Source: Gavia stellata
Lineage: Eukaryota; Chordata; Aves; Gaviiformes; Gaviidae
Direction of reading: 5' to 3'
Length of the DNA: 64,000 bases
Assembly (NCBI RefSeq): GCF_030936135.1
Contig: NC_082603.1
Coordinates: 30,505,236-30,569,235, forward strand
In this document: one piece after another, positions 25,151 to 38,900 of the stretch
Layout of the letters: every line of letters begins with the position of its first letter
How positions within the stretch are numbered: the first letter of the stretch is position 1
The notes under the pieces: model-generated
Told to the model about the DNA's origin: nothing
The model's input: only the letters and a program-made list of their open reading frames with translations
The model's database searches: none
Position numbers and translations under genes: made by a program

Positions 25151-28100
25151 ATGTCTTACTGTCTCCACTCAGAAAGCCATTTGGATACTGGGCCAATATA
25201 TGTGCGTGAAAATGGGAAGCTGCACGTGGTAAATCAGGGTGCAGGCGGCATACAGAATGTGACTCCCAAAACAAGACCTTTTAGGCTGTTTTCCAGAGGA
25301 TTTTCAGTGGAGCTTTGTATGAACAGGGAGGACGATAGGGCAAGGAGGCAGAGGACTGATCATTTCATCTTCACGTACACTAAGGAGGGGAACCTCCGGT
25401 ACTCGGCCAAGTCTCTCTTCAGCCTAGTGCTGGGTTACATTTCTGACAATGTTGATCACATTGACTCGTTGATTGGTTTCCCAGAGCAGATTGCTGAAAA
25501 GCTATTTTCAGCCGCAGAAGCAAGACAAAAGTTCACGGAACCAGTAACGGGACTGAGAGCTCTACAGAAGTTTACTGAAGCATATGGCAGTTTGGTGCTA
25601 TGTTCATTATGCTTGCGGAACAGGTAAGTGTGTTCAGTAACAGATATCGTCGTCTGCTAGTGCGTTTTGCTAGCAGACAAAGTTTTCCTTAAATTATTTT
25701 CGCTCAAAAATAATTTAGAAAAAAAAATCTCTTGGGCCTTATGACACCACCTAATTTTAATGAAATTACCTGAGCCTTGTCTCACTCGGCTGCTTGCTTC
25801 CTTTTGTCCCATTCCCATTCCCATTTTGTCCCAAGCTACAAGTGATAGGACAAAAGGAAGTGGCCTCAAGTTGTGCCAGGGGAGGTTTAGACTGGGTATT
25901 AGGAAAAAATTCTTCACTGTCAAGCATTGGAACAGGCTGCCCGGGGAAGTGGTTGAGTCATCATCCCTGGAAGTATTTAAAAGATGGGTAGATGTGGCGC
26001 TTAGGGACATGGTTTAGTGGTGGACTTGGCAGTGTTAGGTTAACAGTTGGACTCGATGATCTTAGTCTTTTCCAACCTAAACAATTCTGTGATTTTATGA
26101 TTCTATGATTCGTTTCCTACAAGTGCAGCTGCTGGTTTCATTCTAGGATACAAAGCATAATACAGGTAACAGACTGCATCCGTGTTAACTAACAGGGGAT
26201 TTTTTGTGAAGGATTAAACCTGCAACTATTTTTTAACAATAATAATCAGCACTTCCATAGCAATCTGTGTGTTTAATGCCTTCTCAGGTGTTTCATGGGA
26301 TGTTTTTCTAATTGCTGTTTATAAGCATTTCAACATACTTCGCTGACTGTACAGATAAAATACACCCTTGCGAACTTTCTGGGTTTATTTACTGTAAGCT
26401 TGCTATCCTGTTTCATTTTGGGGGCTCAGAAGAAGATAAGGTAGGCAAGTTACAGGCTTTGAAGTCAAGCAGATTTTACCTTAGTTCATTGTGGTTCCCA
26501 TCCCCATATTGAACGTGCTTTAACGAGGTTCTGATGAGAGTCCAGCACCAGTTTTTCCATCTTCTTGATGTCCACATTGTCTTTCACTAAAAGAGAGTCT
26601 TACCAAGCTTAAAACTGGATTATGTTTTTAAAGCCTTGCTCCTACTGAAGTCTTTCCCAGTAATATAACCAGTCTATCTTCCATCTGTACACTTGAAAAA
26701 GGGATGGTTTATCCAGTTTAAAATCAAAGTACAGGCATATTCATCTGAAGTGCCAAGGGTGTTATGAGCACAGTAGGAATGTTTGAGCAGAGGTCAATTA
26801 TCCTTTGTTTTATCCTTTAAACCTACTCCTTTTTTATCTCTAGTACAGACACTTTTTATGGGATTAATTCAGAAATGGAGTTACCTCTGGCATCTTTTGC
26901 CATTACAGAAAGCTGAGTTAAGTACTGAGTCTTTGAAATCCAGGAAGTAAGATATTAAGGCATTTTCTGATGAATCTTATTTCTAGAAGAGCCCACTCTT
27001 CTCTTCACACACCCCCCTGAGCTAGTAGTATCTCTCAAGAGCTGGCTTGTGCTCTGACTATATGTACTGCCTACCGCATAGCTGAATTACATGGCAAAGA
27101 GATTCGGTGGCGTAGTTTGATAGGTATACTTGCAGTGGGAGGATATTAAGGTCTCCTTATTTGCATAGCCAAAGAGGTGTTCCTTGAGGGATCAAATTAG
27201 TAAGCAGCCCTCATTTCAGCAGTGAAGATGCTGACGTCAGGGTTTATCTTGCCATGAGGAGTATAAGGTAAATTCAGGAGAGATTAGTGAATTTGGGGCT
27301 TGTCTTGCCATGGGGACAATAAGAAGTAAATGCAGGGGAGATTGGTGAGGTAGTGACTGCTACGTGCTTATTACTGCATATTTGTGCATGCCATTCTTCA
27401 GTGGTTTGTTCTGATCTCTAAACCTCCTACTGAATAGTTCCAGCACAGATGTTTGCATGGCTGCAGAGTGAATCAGATGAGGGAACCAACACAGCTAAAA
27501 AAATAACCCACTGAGTTACTACTGCCTGGGGTGTAGTCAAAGCTCTAGTTGGAGTCCTGCAGGTGTCCTGTAGGACTTTTATCTCTAGTGAAGTATTTTA
27601 TTTACGTATATAAAAAGTAAAGATTTGACAAGCTATCCTGATACATTTGAAGTAGATTTTAAACCTGGATGAACGCGGGTTTGTCTACACACTTCCTAGA
27701 TACTGAGGAAGAGCGGTTTGTGAGGTTGATTTATGGTAAACTGGAATATATATTTTGCATTATTCTGAAATAACACAATAATAATCTGTAAAGAAGTCCC
27801 TAATTGCAATGTTTGCAAATTGAAGTCTTAATTGTTAGTCCAATATTTTGAATCAAAGCAAACCCATGACATTTGTTCAAGGAGAAGACTGGGAACTCAG
27901 ATGTGTTGTGTGAAGACTGCATGTAAAAAGGTAGTAAGGACAGCTGGCTAATTTCTGTCAATTTTCACATTGGTACTTACAAGAAACGACTGCATTAGGT
28001 TTGTGACGCTTGAGGATATAGTACCCTTCTTATGTGCCTGAACGCTGATAGCTTTTTTTTTTTTTCCTCCTCTTTGCAGATACCTGGTTGTCTCTGAAAA

Positions 28101-30917
28101 GCTAGAAGAAATTAAGTCTTTCCGGGAGCTGACATGTTTGGATCTCTCCTGTTGTAAACTTGGAGATGAACATGAACTGCTGGAACACCTCACCAAAGAG
28201 GCTCTGTCTAGGTACCGATTTCTTGACACATAGCTAAAAATGACACTTTCTTTTCCTACCACTAGGCAGTTCAAAGAATCAGGCTGTGACTTTAAAGGAA
28301 ACTTTCACATGTGTAAGTTTGAAGATTTTGGTTGTTTATAAAACCTGTTCATGAGGTAAGCAAAATACAGAATTTATTGTATACAAAGCACGTGACCCAA
28401 AGCACATACTGAATCGTAAAAGGTCCTACAAATGTGCAAGATCATTTACTGTCTCATGTTTTTAAATAAACTTTTTATAATTTCCATTGGCCAGGTAAAA
28501 ACTACGTCTTAAGCATTTGGAACAGTTTTACACTTTTATTTCCTTTTTTAAGAGGGAACTTTATCAGCCAAATTTTTAATCAAACCAGCATTCCAGATGA
28601 AGATTTCTGCAAGCATTTCAGAGAAATAAATTTTGTAATTTTGTTCGATACTAAAGATTGAAAAGTATAAAGTTTTGGAAGTCAATAGGCAGGATGACTG
28701 CTCATTAGCTATTATGTTACTGTAAGATTTTGGTGCATTTTGCATCAAGGTTTTGTATTGTGCTCTGGAGAATGTTTTTGTTTTATGTTTTTCCCTGAGT
28801 TCTGTTCATCTATGTTATAATAGTTCATTGCTTACTTAAAATCATTGCCGTATCTCTTAGCAAATCTGTCCTCTCCCATTTTGCCAAGCATTTTTCTCTT
28901 TTTAGTTTTGAGTGGATTTGAGATTGGCAGCCTTGGTTTAAATAACTTCAGTGTATAAAGAACCTTATTGTCTCTGTTAGCAAATGCTTGTGCTATAGGA
29001 TGGATTTGTCACTGGAGCTCTGAGAATAGCTGGTCAAGTATGCGCTTCTGTTGAGCTAGCAGAGGCAATATAAAGATATGTTAGTCCTACTAACCCAGGC
29101 TTCTTTCTAGCTACATTTTACTACTGTTAACAAAATAGACTGAAGGGTTGGCACAGGAAGACCCTGGCCTTCCGACACAGAGTTTTAGGACATTTTGCAA
29201 AACTATCAAAATAGTGATTATAAACTATGTGTTTGTATCTCTCTTCCCAGCGTAAAACGGCTTCTCCTGAAAGACAACTCTTTATCAGATGCAGGCCTTC
29301 GCAGAATGACAGCACCAGTAAGAGTATTGAAAAAGGGACTTGAGAATCTTTTGGTATTAGACTTGTCTTGTAAGTACTTCATGATTTAATGTTAGAAACA
29401 ACCTGTATCCTTTCTGATAAAGAATTTATCCTCCTTGATGTTGAAGGAATACAATTAATTTGATGATTCCCATGAGCCAAGTACTCAACCCCAAATTTCA
29501 CCAACAACTTTCCAGAAGGCACGTGTCATACTCATAGTCTCAGCCACTTGCTACTTACATAAATATTTTTAACAGATGGAGAATTGGTATTGTAAATACT
29601 TGTAGTTTGATCATTAGAGGGGAAAAGGCAGTTTTGACTCACTTTCAAAACATGAAGCATACTACAAAAAAAAAAAAAAACCCAAACCTAAAACTCCCTT
29701 GTTTCAATATTAGCTTCTGGAACAAATAGTTTCTTGGTATTCTGATCATCTTTCTCCTCATGTTGCAACTTGGTTAACTTTACTTGACCTTACAGGTAAC
29801 CCTAAAATCACAGATGTGGGAATTGGATACCTTCTGTCTTTCAAGAAATTGAATTGTTTGGACATTTCTGGGACAGGTCTCAAGGTAAAAGAGCATCTGT
29901 TTAAGTTTACTGGACAAGTGTAATCAAATGTTCTACCCCTCTGACTACTTTATTTCGCTTTTCACTAGGATGTTAATGCCGTCATTAAGCGGATCCAAAT
30001 GCAGATGGGCCTCGTTCACTCAAAAGTGCCTTTGAAAGAATTTGATCATAGTAACTGCAAAACAGAGGGATGGGCAGAGCAGGTATGGGGTTTTAGGTCT
30101 GTAGGCATGGAGTTGTTTCCAGTGATATTTCTGTAAATTTTACAAGAAAAAATTTAACTCCTTCAAATGTTATTTCAGACAGTTTTGCAGTGGGAGCAGG
30201 CAGTTATGGAGGCCATCAAGCCACAAGAAGACTTGAGATCCAGAACAGCAGCTCTGCACTTCTGTACGTAACTGAATAGAGACCACATAGTTTATTTGTT
30301 TTCTTTTCTACAAGGAATATTTTCATACTTTTTTTTTTAGTACAAATAACATCTCAGGTGTGCAATTTCAGCCATTTGTGTAACTGCCTTACAACGTGTT
30401 TGAGTATTTTCATTTATTAGACTGCTGGATAACTCTTAAAGAACACCATGGCAGCATGCTTAGGGCAACATATAATAACTGAGTTTTCTCCTTAAAATTC
30501 TGAGTCCAAAATATAAATGTTATTTTTCCCTATGCACATTTCAGCAAAGCAGTCAGTATTCCAGGTTGCCTTGGCCAAAACAATGTGCAACGCAAGTATG
30601 CATTTTACAGCATAATTCTGTTTTTCCCAAAATCTAAACTTGATTTTTTTTTTCCTGTAGATGGCAAGACACACAGAATAGAGGAAGTAGTCAAATGCAA
30701 GTTGGTGGAGGCAGAATCAAAAGCATCTGGTAACTTGCAGTTTTATAAGGAAAAAGTTCAAAATTGCCATTTACCTTTGAAAAAGGAGGTTGCAGGCAGC
30801 CACGAATTAAAGAACAATAAAAAAAGAGCTTTGGCTGAACAAGAGAAAGAAAGGACTTCCAAACAGAAGCATCTGTGCCTCACTGTGGAGGACTGGGATT
30901 TGTTAAATACCTACTGA
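25151..30917 (+). CDS. LRRC42: LRRC42, leucine-rich repeat protein
   Basis: LRRC42 is a conserved intracellular leucine-rich repeat protein of poorly defined role. Seven coding exons: 25151-25623, 28080-28211, 29251-29369, 29796-29884, 29969-30082, 30179-30263 and 30661-30917, all phase-consistent, giving 422 residues (human is about 428). The start [20 protein letters not shown] lies 15 bp into an exon whose acceptor ends at 25135, so an upstream leader exon is needed; a donor at 24224 fits. The N-terminal region carries [11 protein letters not shown] and [23 protein letters not shown]-type segments follow from about residue 165 ([51 protein letters not shown]). The C-terminus is lysine-rich and ends [10 protein letters not shown], very close to the human end. 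The second intron (25624-28079) carries a CR1 copy and a decayed tandem duplication. Confidence 0.97.
25797..25860. repeat. 13-bp perfect inverted repeat at the 5' edge of a CR1 copy
   Basis: CTTCCTTTTGTCC (25797-25809) and GGACAAAAGGAAG (25848-25860) are exact reverse complements with a 38-bp loop. The loop includes three CCCATT units. One arm lies outside and the other inside the recognisable CR1 sequence. Confidence 0.75.
25835..26111 (+). mobile_element. CR1 LINE, 5'-truncated copy (3' ~277 bp)
   Basis: The element runs from GCTACAAGTGATAGGACAAA through GGAACAGGCTGCCCGGGGAA and GGACTCGATGATCTTAG to the 3' octamer-like repeats ATTCTGTGATTTTATGATTC. It is the C-terminal end of the CR1 reverse-transcriptase ORF plus the 3'UTR, in the same orientation as LRRC42, within its second intron. 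No intact ORF2 remains. Confidence 0.93.
27240..27348. repeat. Decayed tandem duplication with ~56-bp period
   Basis: GGGTTTATCTTGCCATGAGG at 27240 and GGGCTTGTCTTGCCATGGGG about 56 bp later begin two diverged copies, ending AGAGATTAGTGA and GGAGATTGGTGA. Flanking GCAGTGAAGATGCTGACGTC and GTAGTGACTGCTACGTGC hint at a wider, older repeat. It lies in LRRC42 intron 2 (counting coding exons from the first). Confidence 0.7.
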
Positions 30918-31123
30918 GTCAGAAAGAAGTGGGTCTTTTGTTTGTTGTTTTCTTGCTGATGACAGAATTTAGACATATTGAGAGGGAGTAACAAAGGAGA
31001 CCAATGTTGTTAAATCTGGTTGCTGTGATATGCTTGTGAGTTAACCTGTGCTTGGGGAGGAATAGAGTCAAGGTGAAGGTTGATGATACTACTGTATATT
31101 TTCAATACATAATAATTTTTTCA

Positions 31124-31129
31124 AATAAA
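31124..31129 (+). terminator. LRRC42: LRRC42 poly(A) signal AATAAA
   Basis: AATAAA lies 207 nt past the stop codon and is followed by GTTTTTGTTGT, a U/GU-rich downstream element. This is a good end for LRRC42. Confidence 0.8.
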
Positions 31130-31149
31130 GTTTTTGTTGTCATCCTTAA

Positions 31150-34100
31150 CTAATTCTTCTGACATAGATATCATTCACAAAAATAGCTGGTCCTCCTATC
31201 CTTCCTCCTCTCTTGCCTCCTCAGGGGCAGAAGACTAATCGCTGCAGCTCGGCTGAAATGAAGCTGCACCATGCTTGTCAAGTGCCCTCGGACTTTAATA
31301 GTGCTGGTAGAACATAAACCTCAGCCTGTAAACACCAGGCTGTGCAAATGGAGCTCTGACAAAGGGAGGAAGGGAAGAGGATAAATGCAGGCCCAGGGGA
31401 GGGAGGCAGAGAGACAGTAACCCCTCGGTAACAGTTATTGCAGAAATCCAGAGTAGAACAGAAGTCTCCTATCTCTCTTATTTTAGCACAGGAAATGAAA
31501 GCTGAAACTGGGTTACTGTAGAGATTAGACTCTTCAGTTGTAATTTAGTCTCCCTTATAAGCAAATTCCCTGCGTTTGAGAGCATTCTGTGGTTTAAAAC
31601 CCATTCTCAGTGTCCATGCATGCCTGCAATATACTAACTGTACTTTCCCATCTAAAACCATTCAGGGAAGTTTGTAATTCAAATATGAATTGTACATTTT
31701 TGCTGTAAAAACCCTAGATACTCGGAGTCCTTCTGTGCTGGTCTGTCTGAAGCCAGTAGAGCTGTAATGCTGCAGGTGTGTTTATCATTGAATTCCTGCC
31801 CTGAGTGTTTCTATCAAAATTGGCTGAGGTGCCCAGTGCCCATGAGTTGGGCCCTGCAACCATCCCTGTGCTCTTAGGCCTACAAGGCCAAGAATTTACT
31901 ACAGGTTTCCTCTTCTAGTGCTTATTTGGAGGCTATCTTCCTTTTACACTGTTGTTTGCCATAACTCAGCCACAAGAAAAGCAACACATCCTTGGAAACC
32001 ATGAAGAGGCCAATAAAAGGAACTTCACCTCAAAAATGCATAAAGAGCTAAACTCCGGTTCCTTTATGGCTGAATTTTCCTCAAAAAGGACTACACACAA
32101 ACAAAACAAGCATGCTTGCATTCAAGCCCCACATTTTTTCCCAGAAACTGGAGGCTATTAATAGCTTCCACTGACGACTACATCAGCCCTCTGCTGAGAC
32201 AAATAACGGCACAAATAGTGACTTAGCAAAACAGTGTCTCAACAGGGAGGAAGATGACTGTGGTGCTCAAGCATAATCCTCCTCTTGCAGCTGGCTTCTG
32301 GTCCAACAGCCACCACCGATTTTTTTTGCTAGCCCTTCCACCACTGTGGAGATCTGCTAATCTGACCATGGAGAGATGCATGTCTCGGAGAATTGTATAC
32401 TCCATTTCACATCGATAAAGCAGCTGGGAGCTAATGCCTTGAGCTGGAAAATAGGCACATCATGATTTAACACGAACGGTCTGCCCAGGTCACAGGCTTG
32501 TTGGTAAAATAATACAGTACATCCTTCCTTTTCAAAAGAGGTGTTTTAGAGCATTGTGTTTCTTACGTTCTCCATCCCTGGTACAATTACTCCTTTTCTT
32601 CGGTTTCTTGCTGACCAGCAGACCTCCTCTTTTAAACGCACCATTATGTCAGTTTTATCCTAGGAAGACTTAGGCACACTTACCACTATGTCCTCAACCC
32701 ACTAATCTCTGTTCATTGCTGTCTGTAAGGCGCACAGCCTCTGCTGAGCAGGGACAAAGCAGTAAGTAAGAAAATTACAGAAGACTGCTCACCCTGAAAT
32801 AGATAGGCTCAGCCAAGTGCTTGCTTAAACTGCCCGCTGCATCCCTGGCTGTTTCCAGGCTGGCTTCTGGGTCTTGCTGCCTGTGGACTGCTGCTGCCCG
32901 TGTCTCTCTCGGATAGTCTCTTCACAGGTGTAAATCCAGAGCAGGATGAGGGCCCGGTTCCTCTCTCCTAACCTGGGGCCATTAATCACAGCTCTGGCCT
33001 CCCAGGAGTGCTCACTGGGAAGTGATACAGGGACATCAGCCAGAGAGCAACCCTGGAGCTCTACCCTACAGGTACTGGGTGGGTCAGCTCCTCTGACACC
33101 GGTAAACATTTACTGGCTATCTTAGATGCAGAGACCACATTCCTGACCCCATTCCTTTGTGGTTCAGCTCAATTACAAAGCTGAGAGATGGCAGAAAGGG
33201 AGAGGAAGAGTGCATTTGGTTTCCTCTTTGCAGCCAGGGATATCGTCCATGCCCCCTAAGCCTGCCTCTGTTTCCTCACCCTCCTGCTAAAGGAGAGAGA
33301 AGGTGGTACGAGAATCTATCCTGCCTTAGGCTAGGCATTTGCCTTCTTTCTCATGTCTCACAATAAAGTAAGAATTCCCAGATCCCAACACTGTCCCCAT
33401 CCAAGCCAAGGCAAGTCACCACTTGCCCTCAGCTGCGGGGGAGAAGCAGCCTTCCACACAGCAAGCACAAACGCCCGACTCCCCACACTCACACGTTGCA
33501 CGCCCCGACCCTTTCCTCTTCACCCTCAGGAGCGTCTTAAAACGTGGCAGAGGTGAGCTGTGGCAACGATCGACAAATACTGGACTGGGAGAATACAGCA
33601 GTTGCCATATGGGTCAGCCTAACTAGCATCCTCTTCCCAACCACAGCAAACGTCGGAGGCTCTAGAAAGTCATGGCTGTCCCCATATCTTTGATATGGTT
33701 GGACTTGATGATCTTACAGATCTTTTCCAACCTTAGTGATTCTGTGATACAGAGCAATTTTTTATTTTTTTTTACCAATCGTATCAGCTGGGCCCTAAGC
33801 TGAGCGTGAGGGTTTCCGTATTTTTTTTTTAACAGCTGATTAGTTCAATCCTTACCAACTACAGTTGTTCTGTTATCTATATACAGTTCCAATCACGAGG
33901 AACGAGATTCTTCTTCCCCTCCTCTCCCACCTTTCTTTGACCGCTGCTCCATAGAAGCGTGCAGCAGTCGTAGCCCACCTGCCCCCTCCCAATGCAGAGA
34001 GCTTGTTGCGCATCCTCCCTCTTCAAAGCCAAGGAACAGGCGAACAGTCTTGGCTGAACCCGATTTGAGTCGGAAAGCAGCTCTTCTTCCCCAGGAAGGA

Positions 34101-35969
34101 GAGGCTGCCCAGTAGCGCTGCCTCTGAATCACCCCTCCCTGAGCTTCTCTTAAGAAATACTGCAAGACTTCCTCCTTGGTTGCCCCAGAACATACTTTGG
34201 GGTAACAAGAGGAACAGCAGCAATAAGCCAGGCTTTATTCACCAACCCCAACTCAGCCTTGTTGAAGCGCTAGATGTCTGTGACTCTCCGGTAAAAATGT
34301 GCATCTCTGTTTCAGGCTTTGATTGAGGCTGGAAGCTTGCGAGTGAGAAATGTTTACCTGGAAAACTCCTAACCTTCAAAACTCTCCCAAGCTGCAGCAC
34401 CGAATGCACTGCAGTAATGTTTTACAGGCACAGAGAAAGCAAGCCATCCATCCTAGCCAGGCGTGGAGAAGGACAGGTTATTAAATGCGGCTTTACCAGT
34501 TCCATTATGCAGAGTTTTGCCATCTCATTCCAGGTGAAGTATGAGTCAGAATACTGTAAAGCTATTTTTAAAAGCTCTCTCAGATCTACAGCTGTATCCC
34601 AGCGACAAATTAGAAGAAACATTCGCTGTTGATACAAGTCATGGTGACATGCAGAGTTGCAGATCACAGGACAGAGAGGAAATGAGTGAATGGGGTTTTA
34701 TTTTTAAAGATCTATGACCTGGGATGGTGGTGGGAAGAAGATCACCTGATATTTATTTTGATCCTGGAAAAGTAAGTGCACTCACTGTGAGTGTGGGTTT
34801 TTCTCAGAGACAGTGTTTTAGACACAGATGATGTTTTCAAAGGAACAGAGAGACTGCCTTAAATTTCAGTGGCAAGTCCGTATCTATATCCTGAGGACTG
34901 CTTTGAAGGTTTGGCCACCTGATCCTGCTCCGCTGGCAGAGGAGTGAAACAAGCAGCAAACAGACCCTGTGTCATCCCACACCACCCCGGGAGCGGCACT
35001 TAGTTTTCTGCTGCTCTCTGTTCCAAGGCTGTGACTTTTTTTTCTCCTTTCTTTGCCAACTTCAGTGCAAACGTATCCCAGCCCCACGGCTGTTCTCAAC
35101 CTGCTGAGCTGCTGCTCCAAAACTGCACAGCCCTGAGAGAAGTACATTTTATATACCTACTGGTTCCCTGCCCTGGCTTGCAGGAACAGCTACGCGGTCA
35201 CAGGGACACGGTGATTTATCCCCACAAACGCCGAAACCTCTCCACTTCAGTTTTCCTTGCCGTTACACTCTCCACGTTGGCCTTCATGGTTTGAGAATAG
35301 CGCAGGAGGTGGCCGGTGCAGCAGCTCCCCACAGCGTCATCCTCAGCACAGCATTCCCAAGGAAGCATCCTGGGAACATCAACGCAGAGCCTTCAAAGCC
35401 ACGGCTGAAACCATCTGCAGACATGCTTTGAACACAAACAGAAGCTTCTCCTCCTGCCCATGAGGATCAGGAGCGTGAAGACGTGTTGGAGGGAAATGCT
35501 AAACCAAGGGCTAGAAAGGCTCACCTCACTCAGCTCCTGCTCTTTAGGGTAGTCCTCGATGTACCTTCATCTGGCTGCCTGCAAAGGCACCAGCACGTCC
35601 ACAGAGGAGAAAGTCCTTGCCCAGGGTTGGCCAGATATGATATCTGTGTTGGCAGCAGCTGGTAAACAGTCTCCAGCAGCCTGCACACAACCCATCGAGT
35701 CAATGCTGCAAGACAGTGCTCTGTCCGTGCAGAAAGGACTCACCTCACGTGACAGAACCCTTAAAGGCGTCCCACGGACAGTGTCTAGCCTGCAGCATGG
35801 GCACTTTGTCCCTGTTCAGTGTCGCTGCACGTCGGTCAGAGCGCTGCTGATGAGGCTTTTCTTGGGTTGGAGCTTCCCAAGCGGGTGGCAAAGCAGGAGG
35901 ACACCAAGGTTTAAAGGTGACGATGCAGGAAGCACCCTGGGGTCTCCAACGCTGCTGGGTGCCAAGACT
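31150..35969. other. Gene-poor interval between LRRC42 and LDLRAD1
   Basis: No recognisable exon is seen on either strand. It holds one CR1 3' fragment and probably the LDLRAD1 3'UTR on the right. Candidate minus-strand AATAAA signals lie near 34698 and at 34234-34239, 1.3-1.7 kb past the LDLRAD1 stop. The many short frames show no conserved motif. Confidence 0.6.
33699..33752 (+). mobile_element. CR1 LINE 3'-end fragment
   Basis: GGTTGGACTTGATGATCTTA, then GATCTTTTCCAACCTTAGTG and ATTCTGTGATAC, is the CR1 3' terminus. It is nearly the same as the fragment near 6733, differing at only a few positions. It is extremely truncated. Confidence 0.88.
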
Positions 35970-38900
35970 TCATGGTCTGCAGATATATTCGTCGGACCAG
36001 CTGAGGCAGTGCTGGACGCCGTCCCGGCACAGCCTCCTGGGGACGCAGGAGCAGTACTCGTAGAGCACAGGGCTGCAGCTCCACCACTCCGACCCGCACG
36101 GGGGGCAGGCGGCCACTGGGAGGGATGGAGAACAGGGAACAGATGTGCTTCTGCTGCACTGAGCCGTTATCTCCTTTCTTAGGTGGGTAGTTACCCTTTC
36201 ACCCCCTGGCAGCTGCTGAAAAGCCACTGGTGACGACCCTGAGTCTGTGAACCCACCAAAGAGGACACTCGCTTGATGCTACTTGTGGGAGACAACCAGG
36301 GAGTGTGACATTGCGATGACCTTTGTGGCAGACACACTATCCTGGGAGGAACAACTAGATGTAATTTTTTTTTTTTTAGCAAGCTAATCTAGAGAAAGCT
36401 GCTGATACAGGCAGGTCTTGCCTGAGGTTTAAAACCATGGGGGTCACTGAGGAACAAACCTGCTGCTCATTTTAACAAGAGAAGGATCTACCAAAGCCTA
36501 CGAAGAAGACTTTGAAGCTGCTGAGGCACGATCAGTGCCCCTGGCTCCGAGACATACCCATCTCCTGACCAACAACCCAAGGCCAGTCTGAATGATTGCT
36601 GCTCCCTACAGCTATGCATCACAATGAAACTGCAAGCTGCAGAGGAGGAGCCACTTTTGGGGCTGGGAGCAAAGCATGGAGCCTCTCCCCTCTAGGATGC
36701 CAGCAGGCTTTGACACAGAGCCCTTGGCAGCTGATGGGATGGAGCCCGCACGGTTCGTACTCACGTCCTATCCCAGCTATTTTGTGTTTTAGAGGTGGAT
36801 GCCAGCCTCCAGGTGTTTCCAGCAGCGTCACTGAGCACCACACCTCTACAACCTATTTCAATCCATCAGCAGAAAAGACCTTTTGCCCAACAGTAGCCGG
36901 AAGAGAGACTTACAGCTCCCCATCTCGTCAGAGCAGTCTCCGCAGTCGTTCATCCCGTTACACCTCTGATCGGCATAGACCCAGTACGCAGGGTTACCGC
37001 AGTGGAAAACCAGGTATCCCGGAAGGCTGCGGGGCAAGTCACCTGCACAGGCGGACACACGGGACACGCGCTCAACTACACCGGGCACAGAGGCACCGGC
37101 CAAAATGGGGATGGCAGCAACCAAAGGCTGCTGTCATGGGGGGTCGGTTGGTCCTTCCCCATGCTGTGTCAGGGTGCGAACAACACCGGCAGATGGGGAA
37201 GCTGCGGTCAGAGAGGGAAAGGGATGCTCGTTGCTGAGCTGGAAGCAGAGTCTGGGTGCCCCATTCTTCTGCTTTAATGAGGTTTTTTTCCAGGGCAACT
37301 GGACAATAAATGAATCGTGTAGGCATACAGCTTAACCAATGGAGGAAAAGTGCGTCGTGGTTTAAAAAAAAAAACAACCCTAGGAAGATCAGAGGAGCTT
37401 GGAGTCTTTGATTCCTGGCATTCCAGCTGGGTTTTAGGCAGTGCCATCTCAGCATCTGCCCTACAAAGGATCTACCAGGCTTATCTGCTCATGCACGCAG
37501 CCAGAAACACAGAGCAGGATTAGAAGGACACTGGCTGCTATGTCTCACAACAGGAAGACCTGCGTGGGGAGGACGGTCAGAACAAAACCACTCACCACAG
37601 AGTTTCTCCTGCTCATCCTCTCCGTTCCTGCAGTTGCTGACTCTGTCACAGACCTGGCTGGCCGGGACGCAGGTCACTCTGTCATCGCACAAGAAGCCTG
37701 TCCGGTTATTGGATGCTGCACAGAAGCGGTTCACTGAAAGGAAAACAAGAAATCCTTTATTTTCCAACATTTTCATGGTATGAAGAACAGATCAAGGGGA
37801 AGAAAGGGGGATTTCCGAAATTCATTTATTGTTCTGGAAACAACCAGGGGCCAGGGTTAATCTCTGGTAGGTTCACGGCAGAGTCTGAAAACCACACCAG
37901 TAGTCTGAAGCATGACCGTGCCACCCAGAGTTACCACTGCCCTATGGAGCAGGACACCGGGGCCAAGGAACGGCTAGTGGCCACTCGGGCTGCGCAAGGC
38001 TGGCACAGCCCCGCATCACTCCGCTGGTCCCTTTCCTTCCTCCCGGTCTGCACCGGGAGGCACCACTTCATGCACGGTGATGGACACGAAGGCTCTTGTC
38101 ATGCAATGTCATTTTCTGCTTCCCTTACCAAAAAAATAATGACTCTTGGGATACCAACCTGGTGCACGTGGCAGGAGGGCCAGCGCCACCGCCAAGCCCA
38201 CGGCGGCCGCGAGGGCGAGCAGCGCCGCAGCAGGGATGCAGATGCGCCTCCGCGCGCAGCTCGCGCAGGCACTGCATGGCTGGCAGCGGTCTGTTGGGAG
38301 GCAAGAATGAGAGGTGAGGGGCTGGGGAAGGGGCTGGCAGGGCTGAGCGGGGCTGGGGTGTTTCGGAGGGGACCGGCATAGAGCCACGAGGGTGATGTTT
38401 CGGAGGCTCCGCGTGCGGGACTGGCAGGGGGCTGCTGGGGTTTAGGGTGTTGATGGTTGAGTTTTAATAGCCAAACTCCGACATTAAACACCTCCTCATA
38501 GGGAATTTCGCTGCTTGCAGTGTGGAAGAGCCAATGCCGCCATTACGGAGCACTGTGACTGAACGGAACAAACATCGCATCTCCGTTGGAGCTCACCCAA
38601 CACACTCGGATGCAGAAGGGTGAAGAAGGCCAAGCCCCTGCCCAACCCTGTGGGACAGCAATGCCCTTTTCATGGCGGGAGCAGCCGAAACACAGGGCAG
38701 GTCTGCGTAAGGCTGGGAAAAGTGCCCTCCCAGAGCCCATGGCAAAACTACTCAAGAGGTAAAATTTCATTTTACAGCTCTTCAGGCTTTCTGCCCCAAC
38801 CAGGACTTCAACGGTCCCACAGAACGAGGCTGAATTATCAGCTCAAAATGGGGAGAAATGGCCAAAGAGTAGCCCTTTCCCTCCCCAAAGACATCTCCAG

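Noticed and set aside
25760-26017. 85-codon frame ([11 protein letters not shown])
   Set aside because: Most of it is the C-terminal tail of a truncated CR1 ORF2, not a host gene.
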